Shown: positions 33,310 to 46,645 of the stretch, piece by piece
Layout of the letters: every line of letters begins with the position of its first letter
How positions within the stretch are numbered: the first letter of the stretch is position 1
Assembly (NCBI GenBank): GCA_026122225.1
Contig: JANEZZ010003063.1
Span: 62,001-126,000, forward strand
Direction: 5' to 3'
Length of the DNA stretch: 64,000 nucleotides
From: Heloderma charlesbogerti
Taxonomy: Eukaryota; Chordata; Lepidosauria; Squamata; Helodermatidae
The notes under the pieces: model-generated
Told to the model about the DNA's origin: nothing
Database searches by the model: none
The model's input: the letters and a program-made list of their open reading frames with translations, nothing else
Made by a program: the position numbers and the translations under genes

Positions 33310-34995
33310 TTGCTACTGAAAATATTTCTTGGCTGCCTTTCAGGGAAGGAGCCCTCCAAAGGCAGTGTACAACAATAACACATGATTAATCGTAATAAAG
33401 TCGATTAAAATGATAAAAACACAACCAAAAAACAGCAACAGCAAACATAGAGGAAGGCCAGAGTAAAATAATATGTTTTCAGGGCCTTCTTAAAAGTGTG
33501 CAGTGATGGGACCTGGCGGACTCTCAATGGCAACTTATTCCAGAGGTTATTCCACTACAGAAAAGGCCCCTCATGTGTGGTTAACTACCTAACTGCTGTC
33601 ATGGGCAGGCGAATGAGAAGGGCCTGTCTTCCTGATCTTAAAGTATGGACAGGCTGATACGGGTAAAGGCAGTCCTTCAAGCAACTTGGTCCCAAACCCT
33701 TTCAGGCTTTAAAGGTCAAAACCAGCACTTTAAATTGGGTCATGAAACACACCGGGAACCAGCGCTGCTAGAGCACTATTGGCATTATATGATTGAATTG
33801 CCTCGCCCCCCCAGTGCTCAGGCAGACATGTTTTGCACCGGCTGAAGTTTCTGAACCGTCTTCAAAGGCAGGCCTACATACAGCGTGTTACAGTAGTCCA
33901 GCCTGGACGGCACTAGTGCATGGATAATTGAGGGAATGTCCATCTTCTCCAGATAGGGCTGCAGCTGGCGTGCCACCCTAAGCTAGTAAAACACACTCCT
34001 GGACACTGCAACCACTTGGACTTCCCCAGTTAGTTCAGAGTCCAGGAGACACCCAGACTGTGCACTAGTTTTTTAGCGGGAGTGCAACCCCATCTAAGAC
34101 CAGTTGTAAACCTCCAGCCAGTGTAGTTGGTTTCCCAACCCACAGTACCTCTCTCTTGTCTGGGTTTCAGCTTGTCTACCCTTATTTACCCCCAAACAGC
34201 TTCCAGACACTGGTTCATGAGTCTGACAGCCTCCCTGGGATGTGTACATGAAAATGAGAGGAAGAGCTGAGTATCATCTGCATACTGATGACACTTCAGC
34301 TGAAACCTCCTGATGACTTCTAGTGAGTTCATGTAGATGTTAAAAAGCATGGGGGACAGGATGGAACCTTGTGGCACCCCACAGGCTAATGACTATGGGG
34401 TGGAACAAAAGTCCCCCAACACCACCTTCTGAGACTGCTCCTCCAGAAAGGACTGAAACCACTTTAGCCCAACCCAGATAAACAATTCAGAAGTATGCCA
34501 TGGCTGATGGTATCGAAAGCCACTGAGAGATCCAGAAGAACCAATAGAGTTTCACTCCCCCCATCCATTTCCCAGTGTAAGTCATCAATCAGGGTGACCA
34601 AGGCTATTTCTGTCCCATAACCAGGTCTGAAACCTGATGGGAATAGATCTAAATAATCAGTATCACCCAACACTGCTTGGAATTGTGAGGCCACTACATG
34701 CTCCAGCACCTTGGCCAAGAATGGCGAATTTGATACAGGGTGGTAGTTATCTGAAACCATAGGATCTAGATTTGACTTCTTCAACATGGGCCTCACCACT
34801 GCTTCTTTCAAAGCTGTGAGAACTTCACTGTCCCTCAAGGAGGGATTAATCATCTTGGAGGTCTAGGTACCCAGCCCAGCTCTGACAGATTTCACAAGCC
34901 AGGATGGACAAGGATCTAAAGAGCATTTGGATGATTGCAGCTTGTTGGGGGCACCACTAACTAATTTCCCCCCAAGTCTGACATAAGTCTATTTC
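33310..34995 (-). mobile_element. Antisense L2-type LINE
   Basis: On the minus strand 34853-34464 reads as L2 reverse transcriptase (PMVSDNYHPVSNSPFLAKVL, then LLDLSVAFDTISHGILLNCL). The piece 34377-34186 carries PQGSILSPMLFN and the intact catalytic QYADDTQLFLSF. The remaining 0.9 kb towards 33310 is the decayed C-terminus and 3' UTR, ending at the GGCTGCCTTTC motif. Several frameshifts separate the pieces, so it is inactive. Confidence 0.82.
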
Positions 34996-35044
34996 CGTTC
35001 AGCTTTTTCCCCTTCTGTGGTCTAGGTATCAAGGTGTTTCAAGC

Positions 35045-35140
35045 TGCTTGCATAGATGCAGTTCTGTTGTTAAAACTGCTTTGGGATTTGTTCAGTGAGA
35101 AGTGGTATATAAATGTTGTTGTTGTTGTTGTTGTTGTTAC
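35045..35140 (+). mobile_element. LINE 3'-end stub with TTG tail
   Basis: AACTGCTTTGGGATTTG and GAGAAGTGGTATATAAATG precede a (TTG)8 run, a known type of LINE 3' terminus with simple-repeat tail. Confidence 0.45.
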
Positions 35141-35204
35141 TGTGCATGAATTCAGGGCTCAACTTTTTTCCAAATCCTTTTGTACCAGCTTCATTCTCAT
35201 ATAC

Positions 35205-35250
35205 ATATCCATCCATCCATCCATCCATCCATCCATCCATCTATCTATCT
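35205..35250 (+). repeat. (CATC)n microsatellite
   Basis: About eight CATC units followed by CTAT units. Confidence 0.95.
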
Positions 35251-38200
35251 TGATTCCAGCTTTGCAGAGAGATCTCCCATCTTCATGAAAATGTCATGCA
35301 GACCATGTTACAAAACTTAAAGTGTGAAATTTAGCCACAGTCCCTGGCTTGACAGGTTTGCATTGTTGTCTTGGGTCCATTAGGAAATTCACCTCCAGCG
35401 TGCAGCAGTTTAATGAGTAGGCACTGGAGCCAGAACAATTTTTGAAGTCAGCATTGATTTTAAACAAAATTGTGCTGCCTTTGTTGAATACACTAAGGGT
35501 GGTTCGCAGTATTTAAAACCATCTTACGGAAATAGCTGCTTGTGACAGTTTGCAGTTTGAAAGCTCTGGTACCAAAGTAATAGCATGTGCGTGCTCATGC
35601 ATGCCTGCATGCCTGTATGCATGTGTGTTCGTGTTCTAAAAGCAACTTGGGCAGGTCCACAACACTGAAATCTACACAGGAGAGCTGTCTCTTTATGTGC
35701 GAGATTTGTACTGTGCTACCAGCCCTGTTTGCCAACAGGTAGAGTTCTTTAAGAGCCTTGAATCAAGATATTTCAGGGTCATTAATAAAAACTCTGATAG
35801 GAAGCGGAAGTGGTGACTTCCCAGGCATCTGGAACAGAGGAAATGATTCTGAGCATTGGAGCTATGAGGAAACAATAGTGTTTCCAGCTGTAATTATGTT
35901 GAAAGTTTATCCCAGTGGGCTAAATTACAGCTGCAGTAAATGAAAAACATATTTCTAAAACAATGAGCTCTTGGGGTGGTGGTTGTTTTCCACGGAACTT
36001 CCGGTCTGTGTTTAGAGGTGGCTGAACTCCTAGTTTTGGACAGCTGCACACAGTCATTAAAATGTTTAAATCAGAATGACATGTTGTTTGTACTAAATTT
36101 CTTTAAAATTCTCTACCGAGAACTAAATTTTGTGACATGTATAAATTATACAAATTGAGGTAATGTATATGTTTTCTATTTGCATTCTTCTGATTTGTAG
36201 TCATAGGGTAGTATAAGGAGTTATACAGGGGACTGTAGTCCTGCCCCCAAACCCTGGGAGTCTTAACTCGCTTCTTTGGCTTCTGAGACTTTGGCAAGTG
36301 TTGTCCTCATACTTTCATGTCTACTTGGCAATCATAAGGAGGGCTGGACATGTGCTTGAAAATACATTGAAAGCTGACATTATCAGGAAGATGAATTCTG
36401 CACCTGATACCACATTCTGCACTCCTGCAGAATTGGACCCATACAAATGGCCTGGGCTGTGATCAGTTTGTTGTGTGCTTCACTTTAACAGGGATATTCT
36501 TTGGTCAAAGACCATGGGTCATGGAACTCTCAAAGGGCCATTTTCTGTGCTCCTGCCTCCTTGTACTAAAAAACAGCAGTCGCTGCTCTGACAGGCAAAA
36601 GTCAAGAACATTGAGTTAGATGAATTATTTTCTCGTGTAGTAAACACTACCCTTGGTTTTCTTACAAAACTGTGTAGAAACATTGGAATACCTGAATGAT
36701 GGTAATGGTGAGCAGGTGCTGATAAATCTCCCCCCCCCCAACCCATCCCCCAGACTTGTTGCAAACAAACAAATGAACTTTGCAAGCAGCCATCTTTTGT
36801 TGAGTGCCCTTAACCTCTGGGAGCCCTCTGCTGTGGATGTACAAGTACCTGCATTGTGGAACAGAAGCTTTTTAGCACTGGAGGGCTGTCAGGGTGGATT
36901 AACATTTTCAGGCTCACCAGCCTCTGTTTGAGAGGTGAGCGCATCCACTTGGATTTGAGCTGTTTGCTAATGGTGCTCTTTGTACTCATGTTTCGTTATC
37001 ATTTCATTGGCTAGCAAGCCTGTCTGCAAGTCTCTAATTCTCTCTACAGGCACAGAGAGATTAGGAGAGGTAGCATCTCCCTCCTTTTGACTGCTTCCTT
37101 AAAACCCTTAGAAGGAACCAGGAATCCTACTGTGTGAGGTTCTTCACTTTCTATATGACCTGCTCAAGGATAGGTCTATCAACAAGTATTATCAGTGATA
37201 GAAAAAAGGAACCTCTGTATTCAGAACAAGTATGCCACCAAATACCAGTTAGATTGGGGAGGGGGCACCCATGAGAGAGGGCTATTGCCTTTGTGTCCTG
37301 CTTGTGGGCAGACAGGATGCAGGACTAGATTTCTTTCTTTCTAAGATAAACCTTAGTCTGCTCCTGTGGGGCTAGCTGTATATTCTTATGGAAGAGTTTA
37401 ATTCTTTGTCATTGCCTCTGGTTGAGTTTCCTCCCTCCCTCCTCTTTCTCTCTCTTCTCCACCACACCTTCCTCCGAAATCTGCTTACCTTAAACCTCTA
37501 GGCACGGTAGTATGTAAGAGATTAATGCAATACTGGGAAAATTCCGGGTGTTCTCAGCAATTTTGTTGCACATGCCTAGTCATATTCAAGATGGCTGGCC
37601 CTGTAGGTTTTGGATTTTTTTAAAGACTGATCTGGTGAAGCCAAAACAGAACTCAGTTTGGATTTCATCAATTCTTTGGTTAGAGAACCATGGCATAGTA
37701 TACTCAAACTGAGCTGAAAGTTGAGGTGGCCTTAATATTGGGCAATTTCTGGATTTTTGCTTTGCACTTGGCTGTGATTTTTAAAAACTGGTTTTTACAT
37801 TCGATATTTGAATGGCGTGTTTTGGCTGGTTAGCGGGATATGATTTTAGAATAAAATAAATAGTTGTGGGCCCAAGCAGTCATCACAGATTGTGCAACTT
37901 TGCAGGCTGCATCAAGCTTGTTCAGTTGATGCTGGCCAGATCCTCTTCCTTATGGCAGCTGAGTTTTTCTTTGGATTCTGATTGAGTTATATCCCTCCTC
38001 ACACACATGCATAGTTTAAAAGGGACTTCTAATGAGAGGTTGTGTGTGAACAGTGGACTGCTCTTTTAACTGTATGGCAAGACAACTCCCACTTCCAACC
38101 TAGGGCCTCTGTAGCTACCCTGTTGTGCCTTCCACACTTTCTTCACATGTGCAGTGCAGCATGGAGGCTGTAATTGGGTTATAAATTGCAGAGAGAGCTG

Positions 38201-38594
38201 CTTTGCTGATGCCGATTGGAGGAGAGGTAAAGACGTGCAGGTTAGGTAGAGACTTGGTGGACCTGATGTGGCAGCCTCTTGAGTAATGTGGGTGACATCA
38301 AGATGCATTCAGAGATGTTTTTGGAAACATGGATGAATGTAGTCCAGTTTGACACTGACAGATTAAGCAAGAAATTGCTGAAAGGCTTACTAGTGATAGC
38401 ATGTGTATAAAAAAGAAAAAGAGAACCTTCCCAGTATTTCTCACGCTTAGAATGACTTACTCTTTTGTAGTGGAATTTTAGTTGAACTGTGTTCATGATT
38501 ATGAATTAAGAGAAGCTAACAGCTGGCTTCTTTTTTAATCAAATGTATTGGGTGAGTGCTTTATGCTGTAAGGAAATGTTAATCTGGCCTGGAT
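35250..38594. other. Non-coding stretch
   Basis: Apart from the L3-like fragment at 37220 and a short poly-C at 36730 I see nothing classified and no coding exon. Confidence 0.4.
37220..37335 (+). mobile_element. Probable L3/CR1-like LINE fragment
   Basis: GAGAGGGCTATTGCC, TGTCCTGCTTGTGGGCAGAC and GCAGGACTAGATTTC are the middle of the L3-like 3' end seen at 6630-6740, without the terminal motif. Confidence 0.5.
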
Positions 38595-39810
38595 GAGGTA
38601 CATAAGACTGCAAGAAGAATCCTGCTGAATCAGACCGAAGTCCTATCTGCTCCAGCGTTCTGTTAACACATTGGCCAACCAGCTGCATGTAGGAAGCCCA
38701 CAGGTAAGACATGAGAGGAACAGTACTCTCCCACTCATGTTTCCCAGCAGCTGGCATGCAGAGGCACACCACCGCTGATACTGGAGGTAATACATAGCCA
38801 CTGGGACTAGGAGCCATTGACAGTCTTACTCTCCATTAATTTGTTTAATCCCTTTTTAAAGCCATCCAAGTTGGTGGCCATCACTACATCATGTGGTAGT
38901 GAATTCCATAGTTGAATTATAAGCTGTGTGAAGAAGTACTGCCTTTTATCTGCCCTGAATCTCTCACCATATAGTTTCATTGGGGGAACCCAGGTTCTAG
39001 TATTATGAGAGAGACCTACTTTCTCCACACCTGGCATAATTGTATACATCTTTATCATGTCCGCCCCCCTCCCCTTCCTTTTTCTCTATGCTAAAAAGTC
39101 CCAAATACGGTAACTTTTCCTCACAGGGGAGCTGCTCCAGGCCCTTGATCATTTTGGTTGCCCTTTTCTATCTATACAATATCCTTTTAAAGGTGTGGTT
39201 ACCAGAACAGTATTGCAAGCGTGGCCACACCATAGACTTCTACGATGCATTATGATATTGGCAGTTCTATTTTTGATACCTCTGTGATCCCCAACATGGA
39301 ATTTGACTTTTTCACAGCAGCTGCACACTGTTGACATTTTCATCAAGCTGTCTGCCACAACCCCAGGAATTTTCTTGGTCAGACACTAACAGCTCAGACT
39401 CCATCAGCATAAGTGAAGTTTACAGATCCTTGGAGGATCTTATTGTTTATACCCCTCCATTGCAAGAACTATTTATTTCTAGTCTCTGCTTTGTTTTTTT
39501 AACCAGTTACCAATCCATAAGAGGCCCCAAACAGAAAATATTCGCAGGTATTTGGAAAAGCCTTTATTATGCCCAATGCGGTTCGAACCTTTCTTCTTAT
39601 CCTGTGACTGCTAAATCTGCTTAGGAGTCTTTGGTGAGGGACTTTGTCAAAAGCCTTTTGGAAGTCCAAGTAAACAATGTTTACTGGACCTCCCACAGAC
39701 AGTGACCCGGTTTGCACATCACAATGATTCTTAGGTTGTTTAACCCAGGAATTCTCAGAGCTGATCAGCAGTGAATGTGCTGCCTCCCACATGCTTGTTG
39801 CTTCCACTTT
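38595..39810 (-). mobile_element. L3/CR1-like LINE, antisense
   Basis: Plus strand starts with GAATCCTGCTGAATCAGACC, the inverted 3' end of an L3-like family, and continues through CCATCCAAGTTGGTGGCCAT. The minus strand near 39690-39620 reads YLDFQKAFDKVPHQRLLS, the first catalytic block of a CR1-group reverse transcriptase. Much of the central part is lost or decayed. Confidence 0.75.
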
Positions 39811-42137
39811 TAGTCAACAACTCAGGAACACCCCATTACTGGGTTGCTATCATGATGTCCGAACCTGGAAAAGTTCCATATTTTCTTGAGCTGATACTCT
39901 GTTAAGCTGACAGGATTTTAAGATTTTAAATAGACATCTTTTCTCTTGCTGGCGAACAGAGAATGTTAGGAATTAATATATAAAGAATGGTTAATTTGGC
40001 ATCTGGGAATCTTCAGACCTAGAACTGGGTTAAAACAAAATAAAACACTTGGCCTTGAATACCTCTCTAGCTCTTGATTAACAAGAAGAAATCCTGGCTT
40101 TCAGGCAGACTCCTTAAAACCACCTTTATCTCCCTGTGCATTAGTGGAAAGAAACGTTACATTTTCCAGGCTGCTCAAATTTATTGATAGTAAACTTCTC
40201 CCCTCTAGTTCTCCTTAGACCAAATAGTCTATTTCACTGCCGGACAGCCTGGAATCTCTTGCAACTCCCCCTCAGCCTTTTGGTGGCTAGCTGTGTCTGT
40301 CAGTGCCAATATTCTTGGAAATTGCTGGATAATTAATTGGGCTGCTTAAAGAGACACTCAAGCTGACGAAGGCGCTTATCTTTGTGTATGTGTGTGTAGG
40401 CTTACTGTCTATCAGTAAAAGTACTTTTATTTGTTGGCAAGAGTTTTGTGCTTCAGACCTGGATCCAAGTTCCTACAGTTTTTAAGTCTTATACTGGGAT
40501 GCTGGAAATAATTATTGGAGATGATATTAGTAGTACATCAGTCATACTGAGTTGTATGTGTTTTTTTTTAAAGTAGGCTAAAGTTACTAGATACTGTGGA
40601 AATCTCACCTGTACTGCTTCTCTCCCCCGCGGTGGACATAAATCTTTTTTTAATTGCCTTTCTGTAAACACTGATCTGTTTTAAAGTGAAATCTAAGCTT
40701 AATACAGGCCTGTAAAAGCCTCTTACCACAAACGGAATCCATGACTCTTTTATTCAACACATTTATGTGAAAAGATTTTTCCTTAGAATTTTAACTTGAA
40801 CATTTTTAGTTTGCCCTACCCCCTCCAGGCAGTTAAAGTAGAGAGACATACATTTGACTGTTCTTCACTTCCTCCTGGCCAAGTTTGGGGATTCTCTGGT
40901 CCTGTGACCTGCTTCAGGCGAGGCCAAGGAGTGGTAACCTCCAAGAGCAGGTTTACAAGGCAGTCCAAGGTGTAGGTTGGCTGGGTACAGGCAAAGAGGA
41001 AGAATCCAGGCAAGGAACATCCACAAGCAGGGTCACAAGGCAGTCCAAGGCCTAAGCCTGAGCCCCTAGAGCCTCAGTTCTACATCACTATGGACCTTTT
41101 GGCAGATGTCTTACTTGTGAGGAGGGCCTTTACTCCTGAGGAGTCTTCCTCTGTAACAAGCGCTTCTTCACCTGGCCACCATTCTAGCCTGGATGCTTAG
41201 GCGTCAGCTTTCTCGAGGGCTAGGTGGTGGCTCAGCAACTCTCTTTGCCTGAGAAACCAAGCTCTCTGCCTCTTGAGGAGGCAGATCTCAAGCCATCTCC
41301 CCCAAGGGCCCAGGTCTGTCTTGGGCAGGCCCAGGGTCATCTGAAGCGGCCTGTTCTATGGGTACATCTGGCCCAGAGGGCTCTAGAACTTCTGACAAGG
41401 AATTCCCCAGGTGAGTCATGACACCCTGTCTTCTAAGTTGGGAGCCAGTCTTGGCTCAGGGACATGGCTATTCCCAAAGTAGCTGATGTTTCCACCCATT
41501 GAAACTTCAGTTGGCTTCTACTGTACAGTGGGGGTCTGGGAAGACACAAAAACCCAGATGGCATGGAGCAGGGGATGGTGCAGTTTTGGACAGCTTTTAG
41601 GAAGTGCTGTTCTCTGTGCCAGCTGTTGTGCCCAACGGCGATACGCATGTTTATTACAGACCTGTGTGTCGCATCATAGCAAAGTTTAATATTCCCAGTG
41701 GCTTGCAGGAGAAATACGATTGTTAAAGGTGGTGTTAATTGCTTAGCAGTTGCTTAGCATTTTAGTGTGGCATGCACTGTAGGGAGCATCACTGTCCCTG
41801 ATCTGTGGATGTAAGATCCAATAAGGTGGAGAAGGCAAGGGCGTGAGAGAGACTTGGTGAGTAGAGGCAGTTCAAGGTCAGTGAAGTAATGGAGAGAGAG
41901 AGAGAGAGAGCGCAAATATTTTGCAAAGGGAATAAGGTTTTGTTTTGAGGAGTGGTGACTTGATGGAAGAGCATTCAGACATAAGCTACATGATAAAGAG
42001 GGTGAAAAGGCGAGACTGTGGGAAGGGGAGCAAAGCAGCCGAATAGCAGTTGGGTTTGGATTATGGGAAGGGAAAACAAAAGAGACTGATTCTGGGGATC
42101 TGAAGAGAGGAGAGCTAAACAGTTGTACTAAACTGCA
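39811..42137. other. Unclassified stretch, possible decayed LTR and other repeats
   Basis: 39850-40480 ends in GTACTTTTATTTGTTGGCAA and CCTGGATCCAAGTTCCTACA, which resembles the end of a retroelement LTR, but I find no paired LTR or target duplication. 40800-41420 is GC-rich with an internal repeat (CAAGGCAGTCCAAGG at 40959 and 41038) and is not classified. Confidence 0.3.
41889..41911 (+). repeat. (GA)n microsatellite
   Basis: GAGAGAGAGAGAGAGAGAG, about 11 units, ending GCGC. Confidence 0.85.
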
Positions 42138-42226
42138 CAGCCTTCTGCAACCTGGTGCCCTCCAGATGTGTGGGGCTGCAACTCCCATAATTCCCAGCCA
42201 GCATGGCCATGGTTGGTGATGGTTGG
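42138..42226. repeat. Palindromic element, family A (left half)
   Basis: CAGCCTTCTGCAACCTGGTG, CCCTCCAGATGTGTGGGGC and the core ACTCCCATAATTCCCAGCC. The right arm is missing or decayed. Confidence 0.65.
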
Positions 42227-43974
42227 ATTAAAGTGTTTCCAGCAGGAAGTGGTCTCCTTCCCATTTACACATCCCTCCCATCTTGAGCTCAGAAGTCTCT
42301 TTCTGCTTTGACAGCTGCAGCTCTTCCAGAAACAAACTCCTTGAATTATTTCAGGAGCTTCTTACCACTTACCTTTCCTTGTGGCTCCAGTGCCTGCCTC
42401 TTTGCTATCCTACTCCATAAATAAAAAGGAAAGGGCACGCTTGCTTGTCAGTTCACTTGGGTGTGACAAACTACTTCCATGCATTGAGTCCAAAAGTAGT
42501 GAGCACTTTGTCTTTTTCTCCAAAAAAGTAAACATGAACATGTTTTGTGGACTTTGAAACTCCCTTGCCTTTTGATAATTTGAGATGCTTCATATACACT
42601 GTAGGGATGGATGTTCATGACAAGGTGGAGGCTTGTTGATGCTGTTTCACTTTCTTACTGTTGATAAACTGTTAGGGATGGCATGGACATAGCTTGAAAA
42701 ATGGAATAAGCCCTTTCTCATTGGGTGTACATTGAGTGGATGGGGTTAATCATGTAGAGTGGGTGACAATGGGCATAATATTTAAGCTTAATGTATTTCA
42801 TAGTTTGGTCTTTTCACGATACCATGAGCTCCTAGGATAGGATAGGATAGGATAGGATAGGATAGGATAGGATGTAAGCTCAATAAAAACCGTGTCTTGG
42901 AGGTTTATAGAAGGGGGGAGCATATGGGGCCTGTGGTTGTTTGTGAGGTCCTGGACCACCATGCAAATCTCTGTAGGCTTTTCTCTTCATTGATGCCGAA
43001 AGAATGGAGCATAGGCCAGTTGTGCCTCATTTGAGTCAAAAGTGTTGATCTGGGCTAATGACAAGCATCGCTGCATTTCTTGAATTTGGACTGGGAAAAG
43101 CCCTTCATCTCCTCCTAAGCCAGTTGAGGCCCTGGAAGGAAAGGAAGCCAAGGTGACGTCTTTACTTCCACTTCGGTAACGCAAGCCCAAGAGGTACACA
43201 AGACCTGTCATTCCTAAATCGTTTGAGGCTTGCCCTTTGCCAGGGTGCTACTTTATGCTGTGCTGGCTTGCCCAGCCTGACAATTCCCTATGCCATCAGA
43301 GACTTCTGTTAAAAGATGCACCGTTGTATAACGTTAATGAGCCCATGTCTTAATGCTTTCAGTTAGCTGTGCTGATGCTGTACAGCCGTTAATGTGCCAT
43401 TGCAGAATAGCACATCTTGTTTCTGGAAGTGTCAAATATGCTTCCAGCTCTGCCTTACTGTTGAGTATCCAGAATTCTGTGCTAAAAATACCCATGTTGT
43501 GAATAGATTCCCAGTTCTGTTGCTGGAATAAACTCTCCAAGCTACGCATTTATACTAATTTTACTTAGCACACTTTAGATTTGGTTGCACTTGGTTTAAT
43601 CATTTTGGGTTGTGATGGGATTTGACCTTCTCAGTTTATCCCAGGTTCAGGCCAGGGGCTTAGTACTCATGACACAGGCTGGGGTGTACATACCACCCCC
43701 TTACTGTTGAGAGGTCCACGCAGACTTGTCCCCTGCTCCTAATAGCAGAAATAGGTAACGTGATGAGGCTGGGCTTGTTGTGCTATGTGCTGCATGATAC
43801 TGAGGGTTGGAGTGGACTCAAAGGGAGCGTGTACAGGAGGCTCCAGCCCTGTGGGCCTGATGCCAGGTGGGTTCTGCAGATTGTGCATCTGGGTTTCCCC
43901 CTTTTGGCTCAGGGCAGGACCAGCGAATGATTCCAGTTATTTCTGGTTGTGTGCTGCAGTGCCAACAGAAGCTG
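42227..43974. other. Non-coding stretch
   Basis: Only the (AGGAT)n repeat at 42833 is recognisable; no exon or gene is supported. Confidence 0.4.
42833..42873 (+). repeat. (AGGAT)n microsatellite
   Basis: Eight perfect AGGAT pentamers. Confidence 0.95.
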
Positions 43975-44340
43975 CCAGATGGGCATATCCTTGGAGTTGG
44001 AAAGGAGCCTCCAAGGGAGGCTTGGAGGATGGCAACAAGGGAGAGGGCCTTCTCAATGGTGGCCTCCTAATTGTGGAACGCTTTCCCCAGTAAGGCCTGC
44101 CTGATGCCAACATTGTCAGCTTTTTGGTGCCAGGTTAAGAGTTCCTCTGCTTCCAGACATTTGATAGCATATGATAAGGTTTTTAATGAGTACTGTTGAT
44201 TGTTTAAATTGTTGTATTTTTGTGCTTTATCTTTATATTACGTTGTTAAAATTGTATTTTTCAGGTTTTAATCTTTGTAAACTGCCCAGAGAGCTTTGGC
44301 TATTGGGCAGCATAGAAGTGTAATGAATTAATGAATGATA
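43975..44340 (+). mobile_element. L2-type LINE C-terminal and 3' UTR, sense
   Basis: Starts in the decayed C-terminus (GAGAGGGCCTTCTCAATGGT, AATTGTGGAACGCTTTCCCC) and ends at AACTGCCCAGAGAGCTTTGG plus GGGCAGCATAGAAGTG. No complete frame. Confidence 0.7.
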
Positions 44341-45517
44341 TTGGAGGTCTTCTGAAACCTTGCAGTGGGGGGATTCTATAAACGTCTGGCCTTTACAAAT
44401 GTATGACTGGCACCACTTGCGAGTATGCGTGTGTTTATCAGGTTTTAACCCTTTCCTTCCCTGGTAAGGTGCAAGCAACAGTGCCCCAAAGGGTGCTATG
44501 AGCCTGGGGTGGGGAAGGAGAAACTTCCATTGGCACCAAATGCAGCTTCCTCTTTGCACCAAACACAGCCTGGGGAGGGGGGCCGGCATGGCACAATGTT
44601 ATCCCTCCCTTTCTCATGTGCCCTGGCCCTTAGCCTCTTCGTGGTTTAAAAAAGCTACACACAACTCCAGACTATGCGTTTAATGTAATGTGACATTTGG
44701 CCCTTCAGCCGTCTTTGATGTACATCTGATCTGCTTTAAAAACAAACACAGGGTGATTCTGTGGTACCTCTGGCTGATAGATTACGTTGCTCCAGGTTTT
44801 CCAGTGATCCAGCTGGAATCTGCTCCGCTGCACCTGGAGCCCATGGACTGTTGTCCCCCTTGGAGGGCTCTTCCCTTCTGGAAGCCTTTTGAACATTTGG
44901 GAGATTGTCACATCCTCAGCTCCAATTCCTTCTCCTTTCCTTGGTTTCTAAACAGAAACTGTCCTGGTTTCTTCTCCCCTTGCACATGATGTTAGTCATC
45001 CTTTCATCCTCATTGCTTTCTTCAGCATCCTCTCTAGCATTCTCTACAAAGATGTAGAGGAAGCATCAAGAGTAGAAGGAGCTGACCCTGGGATTACCAC
45101 CAGCTGTTCTCCATGAGGGCTCCTCCCTCATTGCCACCCCCAACAGCTGTGCACCAAAGAATGTTTGGGCAGATTTTCCTGCACCACCATGACACCACAG
45201 CACTTAAATTCTCCTATTGGGACAGCTGTTAAAAGTAGTTCAGATGTTGAACGTTTGGCCATTACTGCCCTAGACTAATACAGCTTCTTGAAAGTGTACT
45301 GACCTCTGTCACAAATAGTGTCTAAAGGGAGAAGTAGGAAGTGGTGAATCAGCTTGACAAATTAGTTTATGATTTCGGTTTCATATCAGAAGATGTAGAA
45401 ATAATCTAGGTGGAGTTCTGGCTATAAGTGGATCTTTTATAGAGAGGGAGGAGAGCTTGGGAAGGGGGCTTTCTTCCTGTTGCACTGACTGGAGGTGGAT
45501 TAGTGAAGTATTGTGCG

Positions 45518-45541
45518 GGTGGGGTGGGGTGGGGTGGGGGG
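45518..45541 (+). repeat. (GGGGT)n short repeat
   Basis: GGGTGGGGTGGGGTGGGG then GGGGG; a G-rich tract that could form a G-quadruplex. Confidence 0.8.
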
Positions 45542-45824
45542 GCTTTACTTCAAGTGTAAATAACGCTGGCTTAAAAAAGAAGAGGTTGCTAACATAAGCC
45601 AAGTCATCTGGGGTCAGAAACGTGCTGCAGGCTGTCCTCTGTGGAAGGGATAAATGTGCCTTACTGTGATTGAAGGATATATATCACTCATTATGTAAAG
45701 AATAATCTCCATAAGGGAAGCTTCAGCAAGCAGGCAAGATGCTGTAGTTCCTCCACCCCCTATTTTTTGCTCTTGAAATAAACTGAACTATAACCACCTG
45801 GGCTTTTTTGAGTTTGGGAGCGGG

Positions 45825-45960
45825 GGATTATTTTAAAACATTTATTCCCCACCTCACCCACAATGTTTGAGGTGGCTTTCCACAAAATAAAAACAGAGCA
45901 ATAGTATCTCAGATGTAAAGCATAATAAAGCCACTAATGAGATAAACAAAGTTAAGCTAC
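45825..45960 (-). mobile_element. Likely LINE 3'-end stub, antisense
   Basis: ATTTATTCCCCACCTCACCC followed by GAGGTGGCTTTCCACAAAAT and A-rich sequence resembles an inverted L2-like 3' end; weakly supported. Confidence 0.4.
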
Positions 45961-46159
45961 ATTTTGAGCACCAGCATAACTACGTGCCTCTGATGATCTA
46001 TTCTCGACGGGTAGTTGCACTTCTCCAATATGGAGAAAATGGTTCCCTTTATCATTGAGCCTATAGCTTTTGCTTAATACTGTGATTCTGTATACTAGAT
46101 CCATGATCCACATGGATGATAATCCTAGCCTGACTTTGGTCACTAAACGTTGGGGTGCA

Positions 46160-46250
46160 AGTCTATTGTTATAATTTGTTGTAAGCTACTCTGAGGATCA
46201 TTTGATTGCAAGATGAGGTATAAACCATTACAGTAAATAAAATAAAAATG
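46160..46250 (+). mobile_element. Likely LINE 3'-end stub, sense
   Basis: TTGTAAGCTACTCTGAGGAT then GATGAGGTATAAACC and AAATAAAATAAAAATGG resemble a 3' LINE terminus. Confidence 0.45.
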
Positions 46251-46484
46251 GTAGAATCTTACTTTTTCAGGGCCTTGGCATTCATGGGCTAGGGGGAAGA
46301 GGCTTGGCCATATAGGGAGTGCTTCCAAATGGAGGGCTTTTATCACTAAGAATCAGAAGGCATTGTGCAGCTATTCCATCTTTCCTTCCTTAATGGATTT
46401 TCTGCAGTAAGAAAAAAGATAGAAGAGACAGTGGGAAAACACAGGAGAATACACATGATGTATTCCCTTTCCCACACTGCTCCT

Positions 46485-46645
46485 AATACAAAGTTACTCC
46501 ACTCCTTAGGATATTCTTATGTGAACACTCACATGTGGCAGATGCTAGGGAGCACGAGCAGGAGAGTGCTATTGAATGCTGGACTAGATATGCACTTTGG
46601 GGCCTTTGGTCTGATTCAGCATGGCTCTTCTTATTTTTATGATTT
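46485..46645 (+). mobile_element. L3/CR1-like LINE 3' end, sense
   Basis: GAATGCTGGACTAGATATGC, then GGTCTGATTCAGCATGGC and TCTTATTTTTATGATTTT: terminal part of an L3-like element. Confidence 0.65.

Larger units (their letters stand above)
44341..46484. other. Non-coding stretch upstream of the MAP4 start exon
   Basis: Contains the G-rich repeat at 45518 and two weak LINE 3' stubs (45825 and 46160). No CpG-island promoter is present before the start exon. Confidence 0.45.
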
